This document shows, in pieces, positions 7,795 through 16,008 of a DNA stretch of 64,000 nucleotides. Location: the NCBI GenBank assembly GCA_001464665.1, contig LNDP01000024.1:62001-126000 (forward strand), read 5' to 3'. Numbering within the stretch: position 1 is the stretch's first letter; every line of letters begins with the position of its first letter. The translations under genes and the position numbers were made by a program. The notes below the pieces were generated by a model. That model did no database searches. It worked only from the letters and a program-made list of their open reading frames with translations, and was not told the origin of the DNA. The stretch comes from Acidobacteria bacterium Ga0074141 (GTDB lineage Bacteria > Acidobacteriota > Blastocatellia > Pyrinomonadales > Pyrinomonadaceae).

Positions 7795-9273
7795 CTAATA
7801 TAAATTCCCTCCCCGTTTGCGGCCTGTGTGGTCGACGTAAACTACTTTCATTCCACTATAAAAATCGAGTGCGACCGAGCCTTGTTCGCGCGGACCGATG
7901 CCGCTGCCTTTGATTCCGCCGAACGGGATGTGTGCCTCGCCGCCGGTTGTGGGCGAATTGATGTGGGTCATCCCCGATTCTATTTCGTTCACAAATCGAG
8001 TGATGCTGTTGTAATCGTTCGAAAATATCGACGACGAAAGGCCATATTCGGTGTCGTTCGCAACCGCCATCGCTTCGTCCAGATCTTTGACACGCATGAT
8101 CCCGAGCACCGGGCCGAAGATCTCTTCGCGGGCGATCCGCATGTCAGGCGTAACGTGGTCGAACACGGTCGGCTCGACAAAAAATCCGTTCTCGAGGCCA
8201 TCTCCGGTCGCTCGATTACCGCCGCAGAGCAGGGTCGCACCGTCTTCGCGGCCGATATCGACGTACTTTAACACCGTGTTGAACTGCGATTCATCGACCG
8301 ACGGGCCGATCTCGCTCGTTTCATCAGCACCGGGCCCCAATCTGTAAGCCTTCGCACGAGCGACGATCCTTTCGACAAATGCATCCGCGATCGTATCAAC
8401 AACTACGGCACGCGACGATGCCGTGCATCGTTGGCCGGTCGAGCCGAATGCGCCGGCGGCCGTATGTTCGACTGCGAGATCTATATCGCAATCCGGCAGA
8501 ACTACGACCGGATTCTTGCCGCCCATTTCCGCCTGGAATGGAATGCCGCGTTTTGCTATCTCGCCGTACATCTTTAGCCCGATCTCTGTCGAACCGGTGA
8601 ACGAAACGGCCCGGACCGCAGGATGGTTCACGATCTCGTCACCAACCTCGCCCCCCGAACCGATCACAAGATTCAGGACTCCGTCCGGCACACCGGCCTC
8701 TTTGAACAGCTCAACGATTCGAACTGCCGTCGCAGGCGTGTTAGACGCGGGCTTAAAGACAACCGTGTTGCCCGCCGCAAGCGCCGGAGCGATCTTCCAA
8801 ACCGGGATCGCGACCGGGAAATTCCAAGGAGTTATTATCCCGACAACGCCATGCGGCTCTCTGATCGTGTAAGCCCAATTCGAAGGCAATTCGCTTGGAA
8901 TCGTTTCGCCGTTCAACCGCCGCGTTTCACCGGCACAGAATTCGACGACATTCGTCGCGCGTTGAACCTCGCCGCGGGCCTCGGAGATAACCTTGCCCTC
9001 TTCGCGTGTGATCATTTGGGCAAGTTCTTCCTTGTGCTTTTCCATCAGCCGCGACATCAACGTGAGGATACGCCCGCGTGCCGGCGCAGGAGTTTGCTTC
9101 CACGCCTTGAACGCGTCGAAGGCCGCCTCGACCGCCTTGCGCGCTTCTTCGCGTGTGCACAGTTGTGCCTCGCCGATCACATCATCTGTGTTGGCAGGGT
9201 TAATGTTAGGTAGGCCCTTGCCCGAGGCCGAGTCAACCCATTTTCCGGCGATAAGACTACGAAAAACTTGCAT
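7795..9273 (-). CDS. NAD(P)-dependent aldehyde dehydrogenase, semialdehyde type
   Basis: The 492-residue member of the aldehyde dehydrogenase superfamily has catalytic cysteine C283 (GQRCTASSR), general base E249 (AEMGGKNP) and the Rossmann-type segment with TPWNFP near residue 150. The overall wording is closest in my memory to alpha-ketoglutaric semialdehyde dehydrogenases and YcbD-like enzymes rather than CoA-dependent methylmalonate semialdehyde dehydrogenases. It oxidises an aldehyde to the acid in the cytoplasm. Being upstream of the class III aminotransferase on the same strand, it probably oxidises the semialdehyde that enzyme produces. The 81-base gap to the aminotransferase gene is filled by a palindromic repeat. 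Confidence 0.88.
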   Translation of the reverse strand: MQVFRSLIAGKWVDSASGKGLPNINPANTDDVIGEAQLCTREEARKAVEAAFDAFKAWKQTPAPARGRILTLMSRLMEKHKEELAQMITREEGKVISEARGEVQRATNVVEFCAGETRRLNGETIPSELPSNWAYTIREPHGVVGIITPWNFPVAIPVWKIAPALAAGNTVVFKPASNTPATAVRIVELFKEAGVPDGVLNLVIGSGGEVGDEIVNHPAVRAVSFTGSTEIGLKMYGEIAKRGIPFQAEMGGKNPVVVLPDCDIDLAVEHTAAGAFGSTGQRCTASSRAVVVDTIADAFVERIVARAKAYRLGPGADETSEIGPSVDESQFNTVLKYVDIGREDGATLLCGGNRATGDGLENGFFVEPTVFDHVTPDMRIAREEIFGPVLGIMRVKDLDEAMAVANDTEYGLSSSIFSNDYNSITRFVNEIESGMTHINSPTTGGEAHIPFGGIKGSGIGPREQGSVALDFYSGMKVVYVDHTGRKRGGNLY

Positions 9274-9279
9274 AACTGA

Positions 9280-9804
9280 TCACTTCTGACTGGGTGCGTC
9301 CTGTTTCATATCAGGAAATGATAATTTCCATTCATTGCCGACCTTGACAAAATCCATCGTTTGCCATTTGCCATCCTCATCCAGATATTCGAGTGTTGCC
9401 TTGTCGCCATTTATCTTCTCGTTTCGCGACTCGGCCTTTTCGGCTTGAGGCCGAGAAGCCAGATCCTTGAGCATATCGTCGACGGTCTTGCCCTCGGCCT
9501 CGCCCATCTCTTTGAAAAAATCCAGGATGTCGTCGTCCAAAACACGCTTTAGCGCTTCGATATCGCCGGCCTTTCGAGCCGCGTATGCCGCTTTATAAGT
9601 TTCGGTCGGTGTCGCAAGTGAAACATTTGAAGCCAAGGCTGTTTCCGGAGCCGTGGCTGTATTGACCGGTGTTGGAGCCGAATTGGTTTGATTTGTGTTA
9701 GTTGAGTTTGCCGTAGTCGCCGGCTGTGAGCCGCCACACGCGGCGGCCGATGCGACAAGGGCTGAAAATATAGCCAGAGAAACGGCTTTCTTCGAAAGTT
9801 TCAT
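9280..9804 (-). CDS. Putative lipoprotein with Thr/Asn/Ala-rich linker
   Basis: The 174-residue exported protein has a signal ending in SAAACGG, a probable lipobox. A low-complexity stretch rich in Thr, Asn and Ala follows (to about residue 60), then a domain of about 110 residues. Its YKAAYAARKAGDIEALKRVL start and WKLSFPD end resemble the small NTF2-like/DUF4878-type lipoproteins that accumulate in such genomes. I chose ATG at 9804 over the upstream GTG at 9816, because TGAGGAG is placed correctly for the ATG and lies inside the longer version. It sits 6 bases before the aldehyde dehydrogenase gene, so it may head that operon, although no functional link is apparent. Confidence 0.75.
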   Translation of the reverse strand: MKLSKKAVSLAIFSALVASAAACGGSQPATTANSTNTNQTNSAPTPVNTATAPETALASNVSLATPTETYKAAYAARKAGDIEALKRVLDDDILDFFKEMGEAEGKTVDDMLKDLASRPQAEKAESRNEKINGDKATLEYLDEDGKWQTMDFVKVGNEWKLSFPDMKQDAPSQK

Positions 9805-9915
9805 AGAACTCCTCACGTGAAATTATTTGAACTAGTACTCTTTGGCGGATGCACACGGGCTCTCTTATACTTACGCCAAGTTGCTGAAAACAGCCTGATT
9901 CTATCGCGAAAAGAA

Positions 9916-11520
9916 ATGTTCAACAACATCGTCGAACTCCTAAATTTCCGCACCGCCGAACACTCGGACAAACCGTTTCTTTATTCCGAAGCGGATGCTC
10001 GCGAATGGACATATAACGAGTTCAACCATAGTGTAAACCGAACGGCAAACCTCTTGATCTCGCGCGGAATCAAGAAAGGCGACGTCGTCAGCCTTCTGCT
10101 CCCAAATTCAGCCGAATACATCATCGCTTATTTCGCTTGCTGGAAGATCGGTGCCATCGCCGGGCCGGTGAATTCGCTGCTGAAAGCCGAAGAGATCGAA
10201 TGGGTCGTGGGCAATTCTCAGTCCAAGTTGCTGATGACTGATGACACGATAATCGCGAGTGGAAGTTTGAATGGCGTCCGCGAAGGCATCGATACCATTA
10301 CAAACTGGCCGCCCGCTGACGCAGGCGGTTCTGACACGATCGCTGATATCAACATTGACGCCGACAACGAAGCAATAATCATCTACACCTCCGGCACGAC
10401 CGGCAAGCCCAAAGGCTGTCTGCTGACCCATGGCAACCTGCTCGCTAACGCCCGGCAGATCGCGGAGTGGCTCGGCTTTGGTTCGGATGATCGCCTGCTG
10501 ACTGTAATGCCGCTCTTTCACATGAACGCCGTTACGGTCACAACTATGACCGCGCTTTACGCCGGCGCATCGACCGTCGTCTCGCCAAAGTTCTCCGCCT
10601 CGCGGTTCTGGGACATCATCGAAAAATACGGCGTCACATCCTTCGGTTCGGTCGCCACAATGCTCTCAATGCTCTTGAATGTGAGCAGTGAGCAGCGAGC
10701 CGTGAGCAGTGACCGCAACGAACCGCTTGCTGCTCACCGCTCACCGCTCACTTCACTTCGATTCGCAATGTGCGGCTCTGCACCTGTTCCCGCTGAAGTA
10801 TTGCGGAAGTTCGAGGAGACCTTCGGCGTTCTGGTGATCGAGGGCTACGGGCTTTCGGAATCCACGTGCCGTTCAACTTTCAACCCGCCGAACGACAACC
10901 GCCGTCCGGGCTCCTGCGGACTGCCGATCGGTAACGAAATGCGCATCGTTGACGAAGAAGACAACGAAGTTCCGAATGGAACTCTCGGCGAGATCGTCCT
11001 CCGCGGCCCGAACATCTTTAAGGGCTATTTCAAAAACCCCGAGGCGACCGAAAAGGCCTTCGCGGGCGGCTGGTTCCACACCGGCGACATCGGCTATCGC
11101 GACGCCGAAGGCTTCTTTTACATCGCCGACCGCAAGAGCGACATGATCATCCGCGGCGGCGAGAACATCTATCCCCGCGAGATCGACGACCTGCTCTACT
11201 CGCATCCCGCGGTCGCCCACGCAGCCGTAATCGGCGTGCCCGACGAGCTCTACGGCGAAGAGGTCGCCGCCTTCATCGTACTGAAAGACGGATACGCAGG
11301 CTCCCCTCCTTACGAAGGAGGGGTGGCCGCCGCTCTGGGCGGACGGGGTGGTTCCCTCATCACTCAAGAGGACATAATCGACTTCTGCAAACTCCACCTC
11401 GCCGATTTCAAATGCCCTAAAACCGTTCACTTCGTTGACGACATCCCAAAAGGCCCGACCGGTAAACTGCTGAAGCGCGAATTGGCAAAAACCGCACGAG
11501 ACCTTTTGCAGGATGTGTAA
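9916..11520 (+). CDS. Acyl-CoA synthetase (AMP-forming) with repeat-derived inserts
   Basis: This member of the ANL adenylating superfamily activates a carboxylic acid with ATP and transfers it to CoA. Motifs seen are the P-loop-like YTSGTTGKPKG (about residue 157), GYGLSESTC (near 313), the TGDIGYRD hinge and the C-terminal GPTGKLLKREL with its catalytic Lys. ATG at 9916 (MFNNIVELL) matches the family start better than the track-opening codon 33 residues upstream. The chain of 534 residues is longer than its relatives, because three palindromic DNA repeats have been accommodated in frame, encoding extra stretches near residues 131-137, 256-278 and 459-481. Whether the enzyme tolerates them is untested, but the frame is intact and all key motifs survive. 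Long-chain fatty acid or related acids are likely substrates. Confidence 0.88.
   Translation: MFNNIVELLNFRTAEHSDKPFLYSEADAREWTYNEFNHSVNRTANLLISRGIKKGDVVSLLLPNSAEYIIAYFACWKIGAIAGPVNSLLKAEEIEWVVGNSQSKLLMTDDTIIASGSLNGVREGIDTITNWPPADAGGSDTIADINIDADNEAIIIYTSGTTGKPKGCLLTHGNLLANARQIAEWLGFGSDDRLLTVMPLFHMNAVTVTTMTALYAGASTVVSPKFSASRFWDIIEKYGVTSFGSVATMLSMLLNVSSEQRAVSSDRNEPLAAHRSPLTSLRFAMCGSAPVPAEVLRKFEETFGVLVIEGYGLSESTCRSTFNPPNDNRRPGSCGLPIGNEMRIVDEEDNEVPNGTLGEIVLRGPNIFKGYFKNPEATEKAFAGGWFHTGDIGYRDAEGFFYIADRKSDMIIRGGENIYPREIDDLLYSHPAVAHAAVIGVPDELYGEEVAAFIVLKDGYAGSPPYEGGVAAALGGRGGSLITQEDIIDFCKLHLADFKCPKTVHFVDDIPKGPTGKLLKRELAKTARDLLQDV
10309..10328. repeat. Palindrome inserted in frame, type A
   Basis: Arms of 8 bases (ccgcccgc and gcaggcgg, 7 of 8 paired) flank the loop tgac. 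It lies inside the acyl-CoA synthetase gene and encodes a short Pro/Ala/Gly run. Confidence 0.6.
10681..10751. repeat. Palindrome inserted in frame, type B (gtgagc repeats)
   Basis: The left arm (10681-10709) is made of repeated gtgagcag units. The right arm (10730-10751) is made of their complements (ctgctcaccgctcac). The pair could form a long imperfect hairpin. It lies in the acyl-CoA synthetase gene, where relatives normally have a short loop. Confidence 0.7.
11301..11356. repeat. Palindrome inserted in frame, type C
   Basis: A perfect 9-bp stem cccctcctt/aaggagggg with loop acg (11303-11323) is followed by a ccgcc/ggcgg hairpin and a ggggtggttccc tail. It encodes a Gly/Pro-rich run between the well conserved FIVLKDG and EDIIDFCK segments of the acyl-CoA synthetase. 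Confidence 0.7.
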
Positions 11521-11524
11521 ATCA

Positions 11525-11556
11525 AGCTTATAGCTTTAAGCTAATAGCTATAAGCT
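11525..11556. repeat. Perfect 11-bp AT-rich inverted repeat
   Basis: agcttatagct (11525-11535) pairs exactly with agctataagct (11546-11556) around a 10-base loop. It lies 5 bases after the acyl-CoA synthetase stop and before the inositol-phosphate synthase gene. No T tract follows on the + strand. Confidence 0.75.
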
Positions 11557-11588
11557 AGAATAAAAAAACCATTTCGTAGATTCTAAGA

Positions 11589-12761
11589 ATGAATAGAAAA
11601 TTAGGTTTAGCAGTTGTGGGCGTAGGCGGAGCGGTCGGATCGACCATGGCCGCTGGTATCGAGTTGCTCAAAAATGGCCTTATCGGCACCGAGGGGTTGC
11701 CGCTAGCTGACCTCGAAATCGAAGGGCTTGCCGACTACAAATATATCGTTTTCGCTGGCTGGGATCTCTTTCCCGAAGACCTCGCGAAGGCAGCAGAGAG
11801 CCATGAAGTTCTAACGTATAAACAGCATGTCGCCGTTGAAAATGAACTGGCAGGGATAAAGCCCTGGCCCGCTATCGGCGACGAGCGTTTTCTTTCGCTT
11901 ATCGAAGGTCAGAATAAGATCGGAGCCAGCGGTCATCGTGCAACTATCGAAAAACTTCGCAAAGATCTCGCCGATTTCAAAAGCAAATGCGATGCGGTCG
12001 TTGTTATCAATCTTGCCTCGACCGAAAAACTCGCCGCGGAGGGCAATGAGATTTTCAACAGCCGAGCAGGTTTTGAGAAAGCTCTCGACGAAGAATCTGC
12101 AGCCATCTCGCCCGCGATGCTTTACGCCTACGCCGCAATCGCCGAGGGTGTGCCATACGGCAATTTCACGCCGTCGCTCGCTGCCGATATTCCGGCCTTG
12201 ATCGAGTTTGCCGAAGAGCAGAACGTCCCCCTCGCCGGCAAGGACGGCAAGACCGGCCAGACGTTCATCAAGACCGTGCTCGCTCCGGCACTCCGAAGCC
12301 GGGCACTGCACGTTGATGGTTGGTATTCGACGAATATCCTCGGAAATCGCGACGGCCTCGCCCTTTCGAACGAGGACTCGCTCGCCTCAAAGGTGAAGAC
12401 AAAGCAGAACGTGCTCGACGATATTCTCGGCTATCCGGTCGAAGACCACATCGTCGATATCCGCTATTACCGGCCTCGTGGAGATAACAAAGAGGCTTGG
12501 GACAATATCGATATCCGCGGTTTTCTCGGGCAGACGATGCAGATCAAGGTGAATTTCCTTTGTAAGGATTCGATCCTCGCCGCACCGCTTGCGATCGAGA
12601 TCGCCCGCTGCCTCGACCTTGCCCAACAGCGAGGCGAGGGCGGCATTCAGGAACAGCTCTCAGTCTTCTTCAAGCTCCCGATGACCAAGGCGGATAAACC
12701 CGAACACGCTTTCCACCTACAGGAAGAAATGCTGAGGCAGTGGCTCAATCCTCGAACTTAG
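11589..12761 (+). CDS. ino1: Inositol-3-phosphate synthase
   Basis: The 390-residue protein has an N-terminal Rossmann dinucleotide motif (VVGVGGAVGSTMAAG) and the NILGNRDGLALS segment characteristic of myo-inositol-1-phosphate synthases. The enzyme converts glucose-6-phosphate to inositol-3-phosphate with bound NAD, the first committed step to inositol lipids and solutes. The length fits the compact prokaryotic form, which lacks the longer eukaryotic N-terminus. It follows the acyl-CoA synthetase gene on the same strand after a 68-base gap containing an inverted repeat. Its 3' end overlaps the convergent nitrilase gene by 17 bases. An inositol-phospholipid role next to fatty-acid activation is attractive but inferential. 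Confidence 0.9.
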   Translation: MNRKLGLAVVGVGGAVGSTMAAGIELLKNGLIGTEGLPLADLEIEGLADYKYIVFAGWDLFPEDLAKAAESHEVLTYKQHVAVENELAGIKPWPAIGDERFLSLIEGQNKIGASGHRATIEKLRKDLADFKSKCDAVVVINLASTEKLAAEGNEIFNSRAGFEKALDEESAAISPAMLYAYAAIAEGVPYGNFTPSLAADIPALIEFAEEQNVPLAGKDGKTGQTFIKTVLAPALRSRALHVDGWYSTNILGNRDGLALSNEDSLASKVKTKQNVLDDILGYPVEDHIVDIRYYRPRGDNKEAWDNIDIRGFLGQTMQIKVNFLCKDSILAAPLAIEIARCLDLAQQRGEGGIQEQLSVFFKLPMTKADKPEHAFHLQEEMLRQWLNPRT

Positions 12762-13689
12762 CAACGGTCTGCCTTGTCCGGTTCACCCGCATTTCGAGCA
12801 CATCCGGCCTCGAATAGTGCCCCGTCGGATCAAAGTTCTGCCGCTCCTCGCGGACCCGAGTGTGGTCGAGCGTCGCCACCAGCAGGTTCTCCTCATCGCA
12901 AAATGGCTCGATGATCCAGTTCCCGTCGGGGCCGGCGATGCATGATCCGCCATTTGCCAAAAACTCCGGTGCGTTTTCGATGACCCGCTCGATTCCGGGC
13001 AAATGCGACGGCAGATCGCTCTTCCGCATCAACCCCGAGACCGAGGCGACGAATGAGCGGCCCTCGAGTGCCATGAACCGCGTGATGTCGTTCGTGTTGC
13101 GCTTGCTTCCGGGCCAAACGGCGACGTGCAGATCCTCGCCCTGTGCGTAAAGCGACGTCCGGGCGAGCGGCATCCAGTTTTCCCAGCAATTCAATCCGCC
13201 GACCGTGAACTCGCCCAGCCGGTGTGTTCTTAATCCATTACCGTCGCCGATGGCCCATGTCATTCGCTCGTCGTAGGTCGGCATCAGCTTCCGGTGCACA
13301 GAGCCGATCTCACCCGCCTTGCTGATGTAAACCAGCGAGGCGTAAACGCTCTCGCCGCGGTCGCCGGGCCGCTCGATAATGCCGAGATAAACGGCGATCT
13401 TCTTTTCTGCACCGAGCCGGCAAATGCCGTCAAGATCACCGCGCTCGATCGAGACCGCCTGTTTGATGTATTCCGCGTGAAAGGCTTTGTGAAAGGGCGA
13501 ATTGAACGCCGTTTCCTTTGAGTACTCGATCCAGAACGGATATCCGGGAACGAGTGCCTCGCCAAATGCAACAAGATCCGCGCCGCTCGCTGCGGCCTCG
13601 GCGATGCTGTCGGCGACCTTCCCGAGCGTCTTCTCGCGGTCGAACCAAACCGGAACAATTTGTGCCAGAGCTATCGTTAACGTGTCCAT
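12745..13689 (-). CDS. Carbon-nitrogen hydrolase, nitrilase branch
   Basis: The 314-residue protein carries the Glu-Lys-Cys triad of the nitrilase superfamily: E44 (FGEALVPGYP), K134 (HRKLMPTYDER) and C168 (GGLNCWEN). The CWEN context and the length favour the true nitrilase branch, which converts nitriles to acids, over beta-ureidopropionase. In this family amidases and N-carbamoyl hydrolases look different around the catalytic Cys. The nearby hydantoinase block is on the same strand but about 3 kb further on, past two + genes, so a pathway link is possible, not shown. It acts in the cytoplasm as a homo-oligomer. The gene ends inside the tail of ino1. Confidence 0.88.
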   Translation of the reverse strand: MDTLTIALAQIVPVWFDREKTLGKVADSIAEAAASGADLVAFGEALVPGYPFWIEYSKETAFNSPFHKAFHAEYIKQAVSIERGDLDGICRLGAEKKIAVYLGIIERPGDRGESVYASLVYISKAGEIGSVHRKLMPTYDERMTWAIGDGNGLRTHRLGEFTVGGLNCWENWMPLARTSLYAQGEDLHVAVWPGSKRNTNDITRFMALEGRSFVASVSGLMRKSDLPSHLPGIERVIENAPEFLANGGSCIAGPDGNWIIEPFCDEENLLVATLDHTRVREERQNFDPTGHYSRPDVLEMRVNRTRQTVAKFED

Positions 13690-13691
13690 TT

Positions 13692-14597
13692 TTACTTACC
13701 CATCCGTCCGAGGTCCGTCTCCGCCGCGATGTAACCGAAGCTCGCCCATTGGTCTCCGGCAACGATCTTCCGGAAAACCTCTGCCGCTTTCGCCTTATCT
13801 CCGTTGTAAAGAAAATAATTCCCGATGCCGTAACCAAGCGAAGCCGAACCCAGCGTCTTCGCTTCGCCGCCGATCGTCGCGAGCAGATCCTCGGCCTTCG
13901 CCTCGCCCTTATTCAGCTTGAGCAGTTTCAGATAATCGTCGTTCTCGATCACTTCAACATTCGTATCGAACCGGCCGAGCAACTTCGCGGCATCGCCCTT
14001 CTTTCCCATTCGCCGGAGCGTCATGTAGTGCCAATAGACGGTCGCCGCGAGCATGTCCGGGTTCTTTGAGACCAAGGTGCATTCCTCGTAGGCTTTCTGT
14101 GCTTTTCGGAAGTCGCCCTTTAGGTAATACGCAAGCCCGAGGTGATACCAGATGTTCGATTGCAGCGTGCTTGTCGGGGTGTTCTTCGCGTTCGGCAATC
14201 CATCGGGCTCGACCTCATCGGGCTTGCCTTTGATCAGCTTTGCGGCTTGCTCAAGGTCGCGGATCGCGTCGTCAAAACAGCGGATCGTTATGAAGCGATG
14301 CCCGCGGTGGCGGTAGATCCTCGCATCGCCGGGAAACTTCTCCACCCCGATGGTCAGCGATTCGATCGCGTCCTTATATTTTCCAAGATAGCCCTTCCGG
14401 CGTGCGTACCAGATCAGGTTGTCGGCCGTCGGTTCCGCAACGTAATTGCGAGAGGCAATCTCAAGGTTGCGTGAATACTCAAGCCGAACGCTTTCCGGCA
14501 CATGCTGGTCTGGAACCTTTGCATTCGTAAGGCAATCCTGAGCGGCGGCAATCGTGGAAAAAGCAGTAACGAAAAGAAGAAATATCAGCGGCCTCAT
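13692..14597 (-). CDS. Secreted TPR-repeat protein
   Basis: The product starts at MRPLIFLLFV with a signal peptide (cleavage near IAAAQ, residue 19). I chose ATG at 14597 because the 51 residues upstream in the same frame are non-hydrophobic and repeat-derived. The mature chain of about 280 residues contains several tetratricopeptide repeats, for example the segment around WYHLGLAYYLKGDFRKAQKA and an earlier IYRHRGHRFITIRCFDDAI. TPRs form helical scaffolds for protein binding. It probably works in the periplasm. It lies 2 bases upstream of the nitrilase gene on the same strand, which suggests co-transcription, although a functional link is not obvious. Confidence 0.82.
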   Translation of the reverse strand: MRPLIFLLFVTAFSTIAAAQDCLTNAKVPDQHVPESVRLEYSRNLEIASRNYVAEPTADNLIWYARRKGYLGKYKDAIESLTIGVEKFPGDARIYRHRGHRFITIRCFDDAIRDLEQAAKLIKGKPDEVEPDGLPNAKNTPTSTLQSNIWYHLGLAYYLKGDFRKAQKAYEECTLVSKNPDMLAATVYWHYMTLRRMGKKGDAAKLLGRFDTNVEVIENDDYLKLLKLNKGEAKAEDLLATIGGEAKTLGSASLGYGIGNYFLYNGDKAKAAEVFRKIVAGDQWASFGYIAAETDLGRMGK

Positions 14598-14680
14598 ATG
14601 GCAGGATTCTGACACGAATCCGCCAAAATCAAAAAGACATCGCCCAACTGGTCTTTCGCGGTCTGCGTGATTCGGTTCTT

Positions 14681-14755
14681 GGTCTGTGGATTCTGTGGTG
14701 ATCGACTTTGATCTACCGAGGGTTACCACAGAATTCACAGATGCAGACACAGACC
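14681..14755. repeat. Dispersed palindromic repeat, ctgtgg/ccacag type
   Basis: The left arm ggtctgtggattctgtggt (14681-14699) is complemented by the region 14725-14755, where accacagaattcacag matches 15 of 16 positions. It lies upstream of the TPR gene, between it and thrC, and resembles the gccac/gtggc palindromes at 7721 and 33608. Confidence 0.7.
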
Positions 14756-14786
14756 TCTGACCTTCGCACGGCCTCCCGAAACGATT

Positions 14787-15956
14787 TTACTCCTCAAAGC
14801 ACTCAAGATACTTAACGCCTGCTCCGGTATTAAAGATCACGACCGTCTCTCCGCCTTCGATGAAGCCGTCTTCGATCAGCTTTCTGAGCGCAGGTAGGCA
14901 GGCGGCCCCCTCGGGAGCGGTGAAGATGCCGGTGAGTGCACCTATCTCTTTAACGGCGGCCACGAGCTCTTCATCGGTGACCGCGACGGCGGTGCCTTCG
15001 GAAGCCCGGATCGCGTCCAGGATCAAAAAATCGCCGATCGCCTTCGGTACGCGAAGCCCAGAAGCAACGGTCGCGGCATTTTCAAATTCCGCTGCGAACC
15101 GTTCGCCGGCGTGAAATGCCCGAACGATCGGGGCGCAAGTCGCCGATTGCACCGAGATCATTTTCGGCCGTTTCGAACCGATCCAGCCCATCGCCTCCAT
15201 CTCGTCAAACGCTTTCCACATCCCGATCAGCCCCGTGCCGCCGCCGGTTGGATAAAGGATCACGTCCGGCAGTTCCCAGTTGAGCTGCTCGGCGAGCTCG
15301 TAGCCCATCGTCTTTTTGCCCTCGACCCGATACGGCTCCTTAAGCGTCGAAACATCGAACCAGCCCTCGGCGTCCTTCCGCTCGGCCACGATCTTGCCGC
15401 AGTCGGTTATCAGCCCGTCAACGAGTGTTACATTCGCACCCGTCTGCTCGCATTCGATGATGTTTGCCCGCGGCGTGTCAGCGGGCATAAAAATGAAAGC
15501 CTCCATTCCCGCTCGTGCCGCATAGGCCGCCATCGCACCCGCCGCATTTCCAGCCGAAGGCACGGCAACCTTGCGAACGCCGAGCTCCTTCGCCATCGAG
15601 ATGGCTGCCGTCATCCCGCGTGCCTTGAAGCTCTGCGTCGGATTCTGGCCTTCGTCCTTGATGTAAAGCGTGACCGGCTTGTCGAGCTTCGTAGCAACCG
15701 CGGACGCGCTCAGCAGTGGTGTCCAGCCCTCACCGAAAGACACGACGTTCGCCCAGTCATCGACCGGCAACACCTCACGGTATCGCCAGAGCGAGGATTC
15801 GCGTTGTTTTAGTGTTTGGGGATAGAGTGTCTGGCCGGCGGCCCGGAGGTCGTAGCGGACGAGGAGCGGTTTCCCGCACTCGGTGCATAGGTTCTGGAGT
15901 TTTCGTGCTTCGTGGCGGAGTCCGCAAAGGGAGCATTCAAGATGGGTTACGTTCAT
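14787..15956 (-). CDS. thrC: Threonine synthase
   Basis: The 389-residue PLP enzyme of fold type II converts O-phosphohomoserine to threonine. It has an N-terminal zinc-ribbon-like module (C8, C11, C24, C27), a feature of one threonine synthase subgroup. The PLP lysine is K111 in [10 protein letters not shown] and a glycine-rich phosphate loop appears as PTGGGTGL. No other threonine genes are in the window, so it seems to stand alone. It is the first of a - strand run with the exported protein and TesA upstream of it, each separated by short gaps. Cystathionine or diaminopropionate-type PLP enzymes share the fold, but the zinc-ribbon start and SFKARG wording favour threonine synthase. Confidence 0.88.
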   Translation of the reverse strand: MNVTHLECSLCGLRHEARKLQNLCTECGKPLLVRYDLRAAGQTLYPQTLKQRESSLWRYREVLPVDDWANVVSFGEGWTPLLSASAVATKLDKPVTLYIKDEGQNPTQSFKARGMTAAISMAKELGVRKVAVPSAGNAAGAMAAYAARAGMEAFIFMPADTPRANIIECEQTGANVTLVDGLITDCGKIVAERKDAEGWFDVSTLKEPYRVEGKKTMGYELAEQLNWELPDVILYPTGGGTGLIGMWKAFDEMEAMGWIGSKRPKMISVQSATCAPIVRAFHAGERFAAEFENAATVASGLRVPKAIGDFLILDAIRASEGTAVAVTDEELVAAVKEIGALTGIFTAPEGAACLPALRKLIEDGFIEGGETVVIFNTGAGVKYLECFEE

Positions 15957-16008
15957 AACGTCGAAAGATTAAACGATTTCACACCATCGACGCCAATTCC
16001 GGCCATAC

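Noticed and set aside
11525-11556. Inverted repeat as a terminator for the acyl-CoA synthetase gene
   Set aside because: No T tract follows on the + strand and the stem is AT-rich, so it is listed as a repeat instead.
12745-13689. Beta-ureidopropionase assignment for the nitrilase-family gene
   Set aside because: The CWEN context and overall wording fit the nitrilase branch better; the pathway link to the hydantoinase gene is not strong enough to override it.
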